Origin: Nonomuraea cypriaca
GTDB lineage: Bacteria; Actinomycetota; Actinomycetes; Streptosporangiales; Streptosporangiaceae
Length of the DNA: 64,000 nt
Direction of reading: 5' to 3'
NCBI RefSeq assembly: GCF_015645445.1
Contig: NZ_JADOGI010000002.1
Location: 114,034-178,033, forward strand
Shown here: positions 9,022 to 17,171 of the stretch, piece by piece
Numbering within the stretch: the stretch's first letter is position 1
Layout: each line of letters opens with the position of its first letter
Position numbers and translations under genes: made by a program
The notes under the pieces: model-generated
What the model was told of the DNA's origin: nothing
Seen by the model: the letters and a program-made list of their open reading frames with translations, nothing else
Database searches by the model: none

Positions 9022-10055
9022 GCAGGCTCCGTCTGGCCGCGATCACCGCGGTGACCGCCACCCTGGCCCTCGGCCTCACGGCGTGCGGCGACGACACCTC
9101 CGCCACCGCGAGCGGTGACGGCGCCACCATCAACTACGGCATCTACGAGCCCGGCGCCGACTCCGGCTACCTGTTGATGGGCCAGGAGAAGGACTTCTTC
9201 GCCAAGCACGGCGTCAAGGTGAACGTCGTCCAGCTCAAGAGCAGCCAGCAGGCGTTCCCCGCACTGCTGGCCAAACAGGTCGACGTGATCCAGGGCAACC
9301 CGAGCGAGGCGCTGCTCGCGGCGCAGAAGGGCGCGAAGCTGAAGTTCGTCGGTTCCACCATGCCCGGCCAGAACTACGCGCTCTACGCCAAGAGCGACAT
9401 CGCCTCCGTGTCCGCGCTCTCCGGCAGCACGCTCGGCATCTCCACCCCGACCAGCCTGCCCGCGGTGGTCGCCAAGGCGATGATGCTCCAGTCCTCCGTC
9501 GATCCCTCCTCGGTGCGGCTCGTCAACGCCGGCGGCTCATCCGACCGGTACAAGGCGGTGGTCGCCGGGCAGATCCAGGTCGCCTCCGCGCCGCTGGACT
9601 ACGCCGGGCAGGCCGCCAAGGACGGCGTCAAGCTGCTCGGCCGGGCCAAGGACGTGGTGCCCGACTTCCCCAGGTACGCGCTGATCACCAGGGACGACGT
9701 GCTCCAGGACAAGGGCGCCGCGGTCACCGGTCTCATCGCCGGGCTGATCGAGGGCATCCGCCACGCCGACGCGCACCCGGACGAGGCCAAGGCGCTGGCC
9801 GCCAAGACGCTCAAGGTGGCGGCCACCGACCCGATGGTCACCGAGACGTACAAGGAGTTCCACGACGGCGGCTACCTGGCCATGAACGGCGAGGTTCCGG
9901 TCAAGCAGATCAAGTATCTCGCCGACCTCCAGGTGAAGCTCGGCATCACCCAGACGGCGATTCCGGTGGACCCCATGGTGGACGACACCTATCGCCAGAA
10001 GGCCGTCTCCGGGATCGGCCAGGTCACGTCGAACTACTACGGAGACGCCAAATGA
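9018..10055 (+). CDS. NMT1/SsuA-like ABC transporter substrate-binding lipoprotein
   Basis: This 345-residue lipoprotein has a lipobox LTAC with the acylated Cys at 23. It is followed by a two-lobed NMT1/THI5-type solute-binding fold (VKVNVVQLKSSQ, then LLAKQVDVIQGNPSEALLA). It is coupled by ATGA overlaps to UbiD upstream and to the ATPase downstream. This importer class carries taurine, alkanesulfonates, nitrate, thiamine precursors or aromatic acids such as phthalate. Placement between UbiD and UbiX points to an aromatic carboxylate. The ligand cannot be read from the sequence. Confidence 0.87.
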   Translation: MSRLRLAAITAVTATLALGLTACGDDTSATASGDGATINYGIYEPGADSGYLLMGQEKDFFAKHGVKVNVVQLKSSQQAFPALLAKQVDVIQGNPSEALLAAQKGAKLKFVGSTMPGQNYALYAKSDIASVSALSGSTLGISTPTSLPAVVAKAMMLQSSVDPSSVRLVNAGGSSDRYKAVVAGQIQVASAPLDYAGQAAKDGVKLLGRAKDVVPDFPRYALITRDDVLQDKGAAVTGLIAGLIEGIRHADAHPDEAKALAAKTLKVAATDPMVTETYKEFHDGGYLAMNGEVPVKQIKYLADLQVKLGITQTAIPVDPMVDDTYRQKAVSGIGQVTSNYYGDAK

Positions 10056-10852
10056 GCGGTGACCTCGCGGTGGACGTGCGAGGAGTGTCCAAGGTCTTCA
10101 GGGACGACAAGGGCCGCGAGGTGCGGGCGCTGCAGGACGTGTCGTTCCAGGTCCGCCGCTCGGAGATCGTGGCGCTGACCGGGCGCAGCGGGTGCGGCAA
10201 GACCACGCTGCTGCGGATCATCATGGGTCTGGAGCACCCGACCTCCGGCACGGTGGACGTGGACGGCGTCCCGGTGCGCGGCTGCGGGCCCAACCGGGGC
10301 ATCGTCTTCCAGAACGCCGAGCTGCTGCCCTGGCGTACCGCGCTCGGCAACGTCGAGTTCGGCCTGGAGGCCCGCGGCCTGCCCAAGGCGGAGCGCCGGG
10401 CGGCCGCCGAGCGGGTGATCGAGCTGGTCGGGCTGGAGCAGGCAGCGGGCCGCCGCCCGCACGAGCTGTCCGGTGGCATGCGGCAGCGGGTCGGCATCGC
10501 CCGCGCGCTCGCCATCGACCCCGCCGTGCTGCTCATGGACGAGCCCTTCTCCGCGCTCGACGCGCAGACCAGGGAGCAGATGCAGGCCGAGCTGCTGGAG
10601 ATCCACGAGCGGACCGGCAAGACCATCGTCTTCGTCAGCCACGACATCGACGAGGCCGTCCTGCTCGCCGACCGGGTGGTCACCTTGGTGCCCGACCCCG
10701 GCCGGGTGCACGGCGTGCTCGACACCGCCTTCGGCGGCTCCACGTCCCTGGACGAGCGCCGCGGTTCGGCGGAGTTCGCCGTACGCCGCCACGAGCTGCT
10801 GCAACTCGTGCACGGCCGGGAGATCCAGCAGCAGGATGGAGTGCCCTCATGA
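10052..10852 (+). CDS. ABC importer ATPase (SsuB/TauB type)
   Basis: The 266-residue ABC ATPase has Walker A GRSGCGKTT (about residues 45-53), a Q-loop at IVFQNAELLPW, the signature LSGGMRQRVGIARAL and Walker B LLMDEPFSALD. The LLPW sequence after the Q-loop is common in the nitrate/sulfonate/taurine subgroup. It is coupled to the binding protein by a four-base overlap and followed, through a tiny coupled frame, by the membrane subunit gene. Confidence 0.92.
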   Translation: MSGDLAVDVRGVSKVFRDDKGREVRALQDVSFQVRRSEIVALTGRSGCGKTTLLRIIMGLEHPTSGTVDVDGVPVRGCGPNRGIVFQNAELLPWRTALGNVEFGLEARGLPKAERRAAAERVIELVGLEQAAGRRPHELSGGMRQRVGIARALAIDPAVLLMDEPFSALDAQTREQMQAELLEIHERTGKTIVFVSHDIDEAVLLADRVVTLVPDPGRVHGVLDTAFGGSTSLDERRGSAEFAVRRHELLQLVHGREIQQQDGVPS

Positions 10853-10920
10853 GCGAGCGTAGCGAGGGAATCAATGAGCACAGCACCTTGGTCATGAGGC
10901 CGACGAAGGAGGTCTCATGA
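10849..10920 (+). other. 23-codon bridging ORF coupled at both ends by ATGA
   Basis: This reading frame starts at the ATG overlapping the ATPase stop and ends at a TGA overlapping the permease ATG at 10917. It fills the only gap in the operon exactly. It carries GAGCGAGCGTAGCGAGG, a self-similar sequence that may be a short intergenic repeat. A strong ribosome site (GAAGGAGGT) precedes the permease. It may only maintain translational coupling; I do not claim a functional peptide. Confidence 0.4.
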
Positions 10921-11759
10921 CCGCTCTGGCGGACAAGGCGGCGCCGGCCGTCGACGACGAGACCGCGCTGTCCAGGAAGATCAGATCCCAGCGCCACAGC
11001 GGGCGGGACCGCCTGATCACCGGCGCCACCGTGGTCGTCCTCCTGATCATCTGGGAGATCGCCGCCCGGCAGGTCGACCCGATCCTGGCCGCGCCGCCCA
11101 GCACCGTCTTCCAGGCGCTGATCACCATGATCGGGGACGGCACGCTGCCCAAGGCGGTGTGGGAGAGCGCCCAGCCCTTCCTGGCCGGCTACGCGCTGGC
11201 CATCGTGGTCGGCGTGCCGTTGGGGCTGCTCATCGGCCGGTTCCGGGTGGTCGAGGCGGCGATCGGCTGGCTGGTCATCGCCGGCTACGCGATGCCGATG
11301 ATCGCGCTGACCCCGGTCTTCATGCTGTGGTTCGGGCTGGGCTTCGCGGTCAAGGCGGCGATGGTGATGACCATGACGGTCTTCGCGATCTCCATCAACA
11401 CCTGGAACGGCGTCCAGAACGTGCCCCGCGGCATCATCGAGGTCGGCACCGCCTTCTGCGCCTCCCAGCCACGCATTCTGCGCCAGATCGTGATCCCCTC
11501 CGTCATCCCGTCGATCATGACGGGGTTGCGGATCGGCATCGGCAAGGCCGTGGTCGGCATTGTGATCGCCGAGTTCTTCACCGCGATCGGCGGGGTCGGC
11601 GGGGTCATCGTGGACGCCGGGCACAGCTTCCAGCCGGACCGGATGTTCGCCGCCGTCGTCGTGCTGATGCTCGCCGCGGTCGCGCTGACCGGGTTGATCG
11701 GCCTGATCGAGCGGTGGCTGGCCCCGTGGAACCGGTCGATCACCGGGGGTGCGCATTGA
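10917..11759 (+). CDS. ABC importer permease (SsuC/TauC type)
   Basis: The 280-residue membrane protein has about six predicted transmembrane segments, starting with VVVLLIIWEIAA. The BPD-type EAA loop reads GTAFCASQPRILRQIVIPSVIPSI, the contact site for the ATPase. It completes a binding protein/ATPase/permease set. The ATG has an excellent GAAGGAGGT ribosome site. Its stop overlaps the TTG start of the UbiX gene, keeping the transporter and the cofactor enzyme in one translational unit. Confidence 0.9.
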   Translation: MTALADKAAPAVDDETALSRKIRSQRHSGRDRLITGATVVVLLIIWEIAARQVDPILAAPPSTVFQALITMIGDGTLPKAVWESAQPFLAGYALAIVVGVPLGLLIGRFRVVEAAIGWLVIAGYAMPMIALTPVFMLWFGLGFAVKAAMVMTMTVFAISINTWNGVQNVPRGIIEVGTAFCASQPRILRQIVIPSVIPSIMTGLRIGIGKAVVGIVIAEFFTAIGGVGGVIVDAGHSFQPDRMFAAVVVLMLAAVALTGLIGLIERWLAPWNRSITGGAH

Positions 11760-12439
11760 GCACCCCGATCGCCGGAGCGCCGCGCCGGGTCGTCGTCGGC
11801 GTCTCAGGCGCGACCGGCACCGCGCTGGCCGTGCGGACGCTGCAACTGCTCGGCGCGGCGGGGGTGGAACGGCATCTCGTGGTCAGTCCCGCCGCCCGGC
11901 GCACGGCCGCGTACGAGATGCCGGAGGCCACGTTCGACGCCGAGGTGGTGCACAGCTTCCGGGATATCGGCGCCTCCATCGCGTCCGGCTCCTACCCGGT
12001 GGACGCGATGATCGTGATCCCGTGCAGCGTCAAGACCCTGGGCGCCATCGCCTCGGGGGTGTCGGAGAACCTGCTGGTGAGGGCCGCCGACGTCACGCTC
12101 AAGGAGCGCCGGCGGCTGGTGCTGTGCGTACGGGAGACCCCGCTGCACCTGGGGCACCTGCGGGCGATGGTCACCGCGACCGAGATCGGCGCGATCATCG
12201 CCCCGCCGATGCCCGCGTTCTACGCCGCGCCGGAGTCGCTGGACGACGTGGTGGACCACATCGTGGCCCGGGCGCTGTCACTGATCGGCGTGCATGTGCC
12301 GGGCGCGCCGCCGTGGCAGGGGACTCCCGCCTCGGCGGCGCGTACGGAAGGTCAGCGAACGGAAGGTGAACGTACGGAAGGTCACAGCCAGGTCGGAAGC
12401 GGTGGCCCTTCGGGCTCGCCCGCGCGCCCGAGCAGGTAG
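11756..12439 (+). CDS. UbiX-like flavin prenyltransferase with an aberrant C-terminal tail
   Basis: It starts at TTG 11756 inside the permease stop (TTGA). Residues 1-180 are a complete UbiX: GVSGATGTALAVRTL, IPCSVKTLGAIASGVSENL, LVLCVRETPLHLGHLRAM and APPMPAFYA. UbiX makes the prenylated FMN needed by UbiD, and a dedicated copy in the operon is common. After about residue 195 the sequence becomes a three-fold RTEGxRTEG repeat and then a Ser/Gly/Pro tail. That tail reads antisense across the maleylpyruvate isomerase remnant on the minus strand, so the original end was probably shorter. Core function is confident; the tail is probably acquired. Confidence 0.85.
   Translation: MSTPIAGAPRRVVVGVSGATGTALAVRTLQLLGAAGVERHLVVSPAARRTAAYEMPEATFDAEVVHSFRDIGASIASGSYPVDAMIVIPCSVKTLGAIASGVSENLLVRAADVTLKERRRLVLCVRETPLHLGHLRAMVTATEIGAIIAPPMPAFYAAPESLDDVVDHIVARALSLIGVHVPGAPPWQGTPASAARTEGQRTEGERTEGHSQVGSGGPSGSPARPSR
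12341..12385. repeat. Three 15-bp tandem repeats (CGTACGGAAGGTCAG-type)
   Basis: Three consecutive 15-bp units at 12341, 12356 and 12371 share the core ACGGAAGGT. They encode RTEGQ/RTEGE/RTEGH in the UbiX tail and abut the stop of the antisense maleylpyruvate isomerase remnant, marking a rearranged junction. Confidence 0.75.
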
Positions 12440-12642
12440 GCCGTCACCTCCGCCGGCTCCTCGCGCACCGGCGCCGGGGAGCCGGCGGGCGTGCCCGGCG
12501 CCCCGGCGGCCGCCGGTGTCGGTGGCGGTGAGCGTCACACGCGGAGCGTCCGGGTCGGCGGAGAGCGCCGCCACGGCGTCCCCGGCGAGCGCCCCGCCTC
12601 GATGTCGGCCACCCGCCGCTGCGGCGAGGAGTACACCGTCAT
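12382..12642 (-). pseudogene. Remnant of mycothiol-dependent maleylpyruvate isomerase
   Basis: An ATG at 12642 overlaps the stop of the hydrolase gene (ATGA), as for a third operon member, but only scraps remain. Frame 1 reads VYSSPQRRVADIEAG, resembling the middle of actinobacterial maleylpyruvate isomerases (TPMY-SxxxRDADIEAG). A shifted frame then gives GDAVAALSADPDAP and VTLTATDT, like the C-terminal domain. Frame 1 returns with EEPAEVTAYLLGRAGEP and ends PLPTWL, the usual family C-terminus. About 85 codons remain of roughly 240. The N-terminal metal-binding half and a central block are missing, and at least two frame changes occur. Confidence 0.65.
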
Positions 12643-13466
12643 GCCTTCTCCCGCCGGCAGACGTTGCGGCACTCGCCGATCCCTTCGATGGTCGTGGTCA
12701 CCGCCGTGCCGTCGGTCAGGTAGCGCGGGGGCTTGCGGGCGTGCCCGACGCCGCCTGGCGTGCCGGTGGCGATCACGTCGCCGGGCGCCAGCGTGATGAT
12801 CTTCGAGAGGTACGCGACCAGCTCCACGGGGGTGAAGAGGAGGCCGGCCAGGTCGGTGCGCTGCATCACCTCGCCGTCCAGCTCGCAGCGCAGTTCGCCA
12901 CTGGTGGCCGGCGCCTCGTCCGGCGTGACCAGCCAGGGGCCGAGTGGCGTGGTCGCCTCGAACGTCTTGCCCTGCAGCCACTGAAGGGTCCGGTACTGCC
13001 AGTCCCTGGCGGTCACGTCGTTCAGCACGGCGTAACCGGCGATCGCGGCCCTGGCCTGGTCCTCGTCCGCGTTCCTGATCTCGGTGCCGATGACGAGGGC
13101 CAGTTCGGCCTCCCAGTCCATGGCCTCGGACACGGCGGGCAGGACGATGTCGTCGTACGCGCCGATCAGCGAGCGGCTGTACTTCGCGAACAGCGTCGGG
13201 TGCTCGGGCAGCTCGCGGCCCATCTCCCGGATGTGGTCGCGGTAGTTGTGCCCGACGCAGATGATCTTCTCGGGCGCGGTCACCAGGGGCGCGTAGTCCA
13301 GGCCGTCGAGCGGGTGGGCGGGGCCGTCGGCGGCGGCCGCGGCGGCGCGCCAGTCCGGCCGGCGCAGCACCTCGACCAGGTCGGCGGCGCCCAGTTCGAC
13401 CGCGGCGCCGGCGTCGACGCGCACCGCGCGGGTCCCGCCGCCGACGCGGATGGTGGCGAGCTTCAT
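12639..13466 (-). CDS. Fumarylacetoacetate hydrolase family protein (probable fumarylpyruvate/maleylpyruvate hydrolase)
   Basis: The 275-residue FAH-fold protein has the catalytic core ICVGHNYRDHIREMG, metal ligands within MDWEAELALVIG and the closing ATGTPGGVG motif. It starts at ATG 13466, overlapping the stop of gentisate 1,2-dioxygenase. In gentisate catabolism this enzyme hydrolyses fumarylpyruvate to fumarate and pyruvate after isomerisation of maleylpyruvate. Because the isomerase gene next to it is wrecked, it may act directly on maleylpyruvate here or depend on an isomerase elsewhere. Confidence 0.85.
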   Translation of the reverse strand: MKLATIRVGGGTRAVRVDAGAAVELGAADLVEVLRRPDWRAAAAAADGPAHPLDGLDYAPLVTAPEKIICVGHNYRDHIREMGRELPEHPTLFAKYSRSLIGAYDDIVLPAVSEAMDWEAELALVIGTEIRNADEDQARAAIAGYAVLNDVTARDWQYRTLQWLQGKTFEATTPLGPWLVTPDEAPATSGELRCELDGEVMQRTDLAGLLFTPVELVAYLSKIITLAPGDVIATGTPGGVGHARKPPRYLTDGTAVTTTIEGIGECRNVCRREKA

Positions 13467-14545
13467 CGGGCCTCCTGCCTGGCGGTCGCCTGCCGGGCCA
13501 GCCGGGTGAAGCCCAGGGCGTCGTACACGGGTTCGTCGCTGAAGCGGAACAGGTCCACGTGCGTCTCCGCCTCCAGCGAGAACGCGCACCAGGACGGAAC
13601 GGCGAACAGGTCGCCCTTCTTCACCGCGAACCGCTCCTCGCCCAGGGTGACCGTGGCCTCGCCCTCGAAGACCTGCCACACCGCCGAGCCGACCATGCGC
13701 GACGCCTCGGTACGGACCCCGGCCCGCAGCCGGTGGAACTCGGTGCGGATGGTGACCAGCGCGTCCCCGCCGGTCGTCGGGTTGGTGAAACGCACCCCGG
13801 CGCGGCCCGGCCCGAGTGGTCCAGGGCGCCCCTCGTCGGCGAGTTCGAGCTGCGCGGTCAGTGCGGCGTCGGTGTGTGCCCAGCGGTAGGCCATCAGCGG
13901 CGAGCTCGGCTGGTCCGGCACGCCGATCGGGCGCAGCGCCGGGTGCCCCCACAGCCGCTCGTTGCGCGAGCGGTCCGGGGTCTCGGTGACCGAGAGCCGG
14001 TCGGGGCCGAACTCGAAGAACCCGGCGTCGAGCTGGTGGACCAGCGGGATGTCCAGCCCGTCGATCCAGGCCATGGGGTTGCCGGTGACGTTCTGGTGCT
14101 CGTGGAAGGCCCAGCTCGGGGTGAGCAGCAGGTCGCCCCTGCGCATCGCCACGGGGTCACCCTCGACGTTGGTCCAGACGCCCTCACCGTCGATCACGAA
14201 CCGGAACGCGGTCTGCGTGTGGTGGTGGGAGGGCGCCGTCTCGCGCGGGCCGAGGTACTGGATGGCGGCCCACAGGGTGGGGGTCGCGTACGGCAGGCCG
14301 GGCAGGCCCGGGTTGGCCAGCGCGATGGCCCTGCGCTCGCCCCCGCGTCCCACCGGCACGAGCTCACCCGAGCGCTGCGCCAGCGGGTAGAGGTCGGACC
14401 AGCGCCACACGTACGGGATGGCGGCCGGCTGTGGGGCCGGCGGCATCAGGTCGTCCCTGGCGGTCCACAAAGGAATCAGGTTGTGCGCGCCGAAGTCTCG
14501 GTAGAGCTGGTCGAGGGCGGCCTGCTCCTGCTCGATCGTCGTCAT
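13463..14545 (-). CDS. Gentisate 1,2-dioxygenase (bicupin)
   Basis: The 360-residue bicupin dioxygenase carries the iron-binding motif PSHHHTQTAFRFVIDGEG (about residues 105-122), whose histidines bind Fe(II), and a later WAFHEHQNV. The C-terminal cupin (VWQVFEGEATVTLG) is degenerate, as in the family. It opens gentisate to maleylpyruvate with O2. It is the first gene of a minus-strand operon with the FAH hydrolase and the broken isomerase, divergent from the third IclR gene, its presumed regulator. Confidence 0.9.
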   Translation of the reverse strand: MTTIEQEQAALDQLYRDFGAHNLIPLWTARDDLMPPAPQPAAIPYVWRWSDLYPLAQRSGELVPVGRGGERRAIALANPGLPGLPYATPTLWAAIQYLGPRETAPSHHHTQTAFRFVIDGEGVWTNVEGDPVAMRRGDLLLTPSWAFHEHQNVTGNPMAWIDGLDIPLVHQLDAGFFEFGPDRLSVTETPDRSRNERLWGHPALRPIGVPDQPSSPLMAYRWAHTDAALTAQLELADEGRPGPLGPGRAGVRFTNPTTGGDALVTIRTEFHRLRAGVRTEASRMVGSAVWQVFEGEATVTLGEERFAVKKGDLFAVPSWCAFSLEAETHVDLFRFSDEPVYDALGFTRLARQATARQEAR

Positions 14546-14637
14546 GGAGTCTCCTCCTCACATGTGCGGAACCGGTCGGGGACCGGCGTTTCGACCGTAA
14601 TACGGGTGCTCGCAGCGTGGAACTTAGCCTGTTAGGA

Positions 14638-14652
14638 TTCCAGAATGCAGAA
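14638..14652. promoter_or_regulatory. Degenerate IclR-type operator overlapping a start codon
   Basis: TTCCAG-AAT-GCAGAA keeps the outer TTC/GAA and the right half GCAGAA of the palindrome seen at 6545 and 7353, again with a three-base spacer. The ATG of the third IclR gene (14645) lies inside it. This could be an autorepression site or a decayed copy. Confidence 0.35.
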
Positions 14653-15403
14653 TCAGCCTGCTTACCCGCTCAAGGCGGTGGAGAACGCGCTGGTGACGCT
14701 CAAGTTCCTCCAGGAACGCGGGGACGTCAGGGTGGCCGACGTCGCCGAGCATCTCGGGGTGGCCCGCTCGACCGCGCACCGGGTGCTGGCGATGCTGGTC
14801 TTCCACGGCTTCGCGATCCAGGACGCCCGGCGCGTCTACCGCCCGGGGCCCGCGCTGAGCCCACTGGGCGGCCAGACCGGCGTCACCCCGCCCGACCTGG
14901 CCATCACGGCCCACCCGCACCTGCGCGAGCTCAACCGGGAGGTCGGGGAGACCGTCCACCTGATGGCGCTCCAGGGCAACGGCGTCCGGTTCGTCGACGG
15001 GGTGGAGGGCCCGCAGGCGCTGCACGTGGGCAGCCGGATCGGGATGCTGCTGCCCGCGCACGCCACCTCCGGGGGCAAAGCGCTGCTGGCCGAACTGCCC
15101 GACGAGGAGCTGCGCGCTCTCTATCCCAAGGGTGTGTCCCGCGGCGCCGCCGCGATCGGCGACCTGGCCACGCTTCGGCGCGAGCTGGACGGCGTCCGCC
15201 GCCGCGGTTACGCCGTCAACAGCGAGGAGAGCGAGCGCGGCGTGCGCGCGGTGGGCGCCTGCGTGCGCGACGGCGCGGGCCGCGCGGTCGCCGCCGCCGC
15301 CGTCGCGGTACCGAGCGTCCGCTGGCCGAAGCGCCGCCTCGCCGAGCTGGCCACCCCCCTGCTCGCCTCCGTCACCCGCATCAGCGCGGCCCTGGCGGGT
15401 TAG
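14645..15403 (+). CDS. IclR-family transcriptional regulator (gentisate branch)
   Basis: The 252-residue IclR protein has the winged helix AVENALVTLKFL through LGVARSTAHRVLAML and the effector domain ATSGGKALLAELPDEELRALYPKG. It is clearly paralogous to the IclR protein at 6564-7322; both have VARSTAHR and the P-D-E-E loop. It is divergent from the gentisate dioxygenase operon, with about 100 bp between them. The start is next to an operator-like sequence resembling the paralogue's sites, so the two regulators may cross-talk. Confidence 0.88.
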   Translation: MQNQPAYPLKAVENALVTLKFLQERGDVRVADVAEHLGVARSTAHRVLAMLVFHGFAIQDARRVYRPGPALSPLGGQTGVTPPDLAITAHPHLRELNREVGETVHLMALQGNGVRFVDGVEGPQALHVGSRIGMLLPAHATSGGKALLAELPDEELRALYPKGVSRGAAAIGDLATLRRELDGVRRRGYAVNSEESERGVRAVGACVRDGAGRAVAAAAVAVPSVRWPKRRLAELATPLLASVTRISAALAG

Positions 15404-15428
15404 AGTCTCCCCGCGCACGCGTCGCGGC

Positions 15429-15650
15429 TCATGCGCGCAACGTCGCATGCCAGTGCACCACCGTGACCCTCCGGTCCGCCGGGACGGGACGGCGCCGGAC
15501 GAGCCCGGCCTCCTCGACGCGGTCGATCAGCCGCGTGGTGCCGCCACTGATGAGAACGAGCTCGTCGGGCGCGCTACGAGACCTGCGCGCCGGGCTCGCG
15601 GCAGAGCTGGATCAGGACTTCGATGGTGGATGCCGCAGCGGGTCCGGAGG
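15429..15650 (-). pseudogene. MarR-family regulator remnant
   Basis: This minus-strand stretch fills most of the gap between the IclR and PLP-decarboxylase genes. One frame reads EVLIQLCREPGAQVS then stops; a shifted frame continues DELVLISGGTTRLIDRVE then EAGLVRRRPVPADRR. That matches the recognition helix and wing of MarR-family proteins. The N-terminal dimerisation helix and the C-terminal helices are absent and a frame change interrupts the rest. I see no intact gene in 15404-15708. Confidence 0.6.
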
Positions 15651-15708
15651 GGGCTGAATCGTATCGTGGCAGCGCACATCCGTCATGGGACGACAAGGAG
15701 AGCAGCGG

Positions 15709-17064
15709 GTGGATCTCAACCGATGGCTGGGCGAAGCGACCAAGGCGATTGAGGAGTGGTCAGAAGGCTTCGGCCCGTACCAACCCCATCCCGCGCTCGA
15801 CCTCGCCGACGACACGTTCGGCGCCGCGTTCGCCGAGTTCACCGAGCGGCTGCGCGACAACTACCCCTTCTTTCATCCCCGGTACGCGGGCCAGATGCTC
15901 AAGCCGCCGCACCCGGCCGCCGTGGTCGGCTACCTCACCGCGATGCTGATCAACCCCAACAACCATGCCCTGGACGGCGGCCCGGCCACCGCCCGCATGG
16001 AGCGCGAGGCCGTGGCGCAGCTGGCGGCGATGTTCGGTTTCGAGACGCACCTGGGCCACCTCACCACCAGCGGCACCATCGCCAACCTGGAAGCGCTCTT
16101 CGTGGCCCGTGAGAGTCACCCAGGGAAGGGCGTCGCCTACAGCGCCGAGGCCCATTACACGCACGGCCGCATGTGCGGGGTCCTCGGCATGGAGGGGCAC
16201 TCCGTCCCCGCCGACGGCACTGGCCGGATCGACCTGGAGGCGCTGGAGGACGTGCTGCGCACCGGCCGGGTCGGCACGGTCGTGCTCACCACCGGCACCA
16301 CCGGCCTGGGCGCGGTGGACCCCGTACACCAGGCGCTCCCGTTGTGCCGGCGGTACGGCGCCCGGGTCCACGTGGACGCCGCGTACGGCGGCTTCTTCAC
16401 CCTGCTGGCCGGGTCCGATGGGCCGGCGGGGCTTGCCGAGGAGCCGTGGCGGGCCATCGCGGAGTGCGACTCCGTGGTGATCGATCCGCACAAGCACGGG
16501 CTCCAGCCCTATGGATGCGGTGCGGTGATCTTCCGCGACGCCGAGGTAGGGCGCTTCTATCTACACGATTCGCCCTACACGTACTTCACCTCGACCGACC
16601 TGCACCTCGGCGAGATCAGTCTGGAGTGCTCCCGTGCCGGCGCCGCGGCGGCCGCGCTGTGGCTCACCTTCCGGCTGCTGCCGCCGACTCCCGAGGGACT
16701 GGGCCGTGTCCTGGCGGCGGGACGCAGGGCGGCCCTGCGCTGGGGCGAGCTCATCGACGGCTCCGATGCGCTGACCCTCTACCAGCGGCCCGAGCTCGAC
16801 ATCGTCACCTACTTCCCCGCCGTCGAAGCCGCCACCCTCTCCGCGATCGACCAGGCCTCGGCCCGCGTGCTGGCCGAGGGCATGACCGCTCCCGACCCCG
16901 TCTTCCTCAGCACCCTCCGGGCCTCCGCCGGCGACTTCGCCCACCGCCACCCCGGCGTGGACCGCGACGCCGAGGGAGCCCGCATCCTGCGCAGCGTGCT
17001 CATGAAGCCGGAGAGCGAACAACACGTCGAGCAACTGCACACCGCGGTGAGCCGGCTGGTGTGA
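15709..17064 (+). CDS. Group II pyridoxal-phosphate-dependent decarboxylase
   Basis: GTG 15709 is preferred over ATG 15685 because AAGGAG lies eight bases upstream, giving 451 residues. It is a fold type I group II decarboxylase of the aromatic-amino-acid/glutamate type. The PLP phosphate-binding region includes TTSGTIANLEALF, the cofactor Asp lies in VHVDAAYGGFF, and the Schiff-base lysine is in VIDPHKHGLQPYGCG. It would decarboxylate an amino acid to an amine. The substrate is not evident. It stands alone downstream of a regulator remnant, with a start typical of a monocistronic gene. Confidence 0.82.
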   Translation: MDLNRWLGEATKAIEEWSEGFGPYQPHPALDLADDTFGAAFAEFTERLRDNYPFFHPRYAGQMLKPPHPAAVVGYLTAMLINPNNHALDGGPATARMEREAVAQLAAMFGFETHLGHLTTSGTIANLEALFVARESHPGKGVAYSAEAHYTHGRMCGVLGMEGHSVPADGTGRIDLEALEDVLRTGRVGTVVLTTGTTGLGAVDPVHQALPLCRRYGARVHVDAAYGGFFTLLAGSDGPAGLAEEPWRAIAECDSVVIDPHKHGLQPYGCGAVIFRDAEVGRFYLHDSPYTYFTSTDLHLGEISLECSRAGAAAAALWLTFRLLPPTPEGLGRVLAAGRRAALRWGELIDGSDALTLYQRPELDIVTYFPAVEAATLSAIDQASARVLAEGMTAPDPVFLSTLRASAGDFAHRHPGVDRDAEGARILRSVLMKPESEQHVEQLHTAVSRLV

Positions 17065-17171
17065 CGCAGGCGACGTCCACACGTTCGGTGGCCCCGGGGT
17101 GGTGTCTGTACCACCATCGGATCCACATGCGGGCACCATCGATCCGCCCGCACGCCGCATAGCGTCATGCC

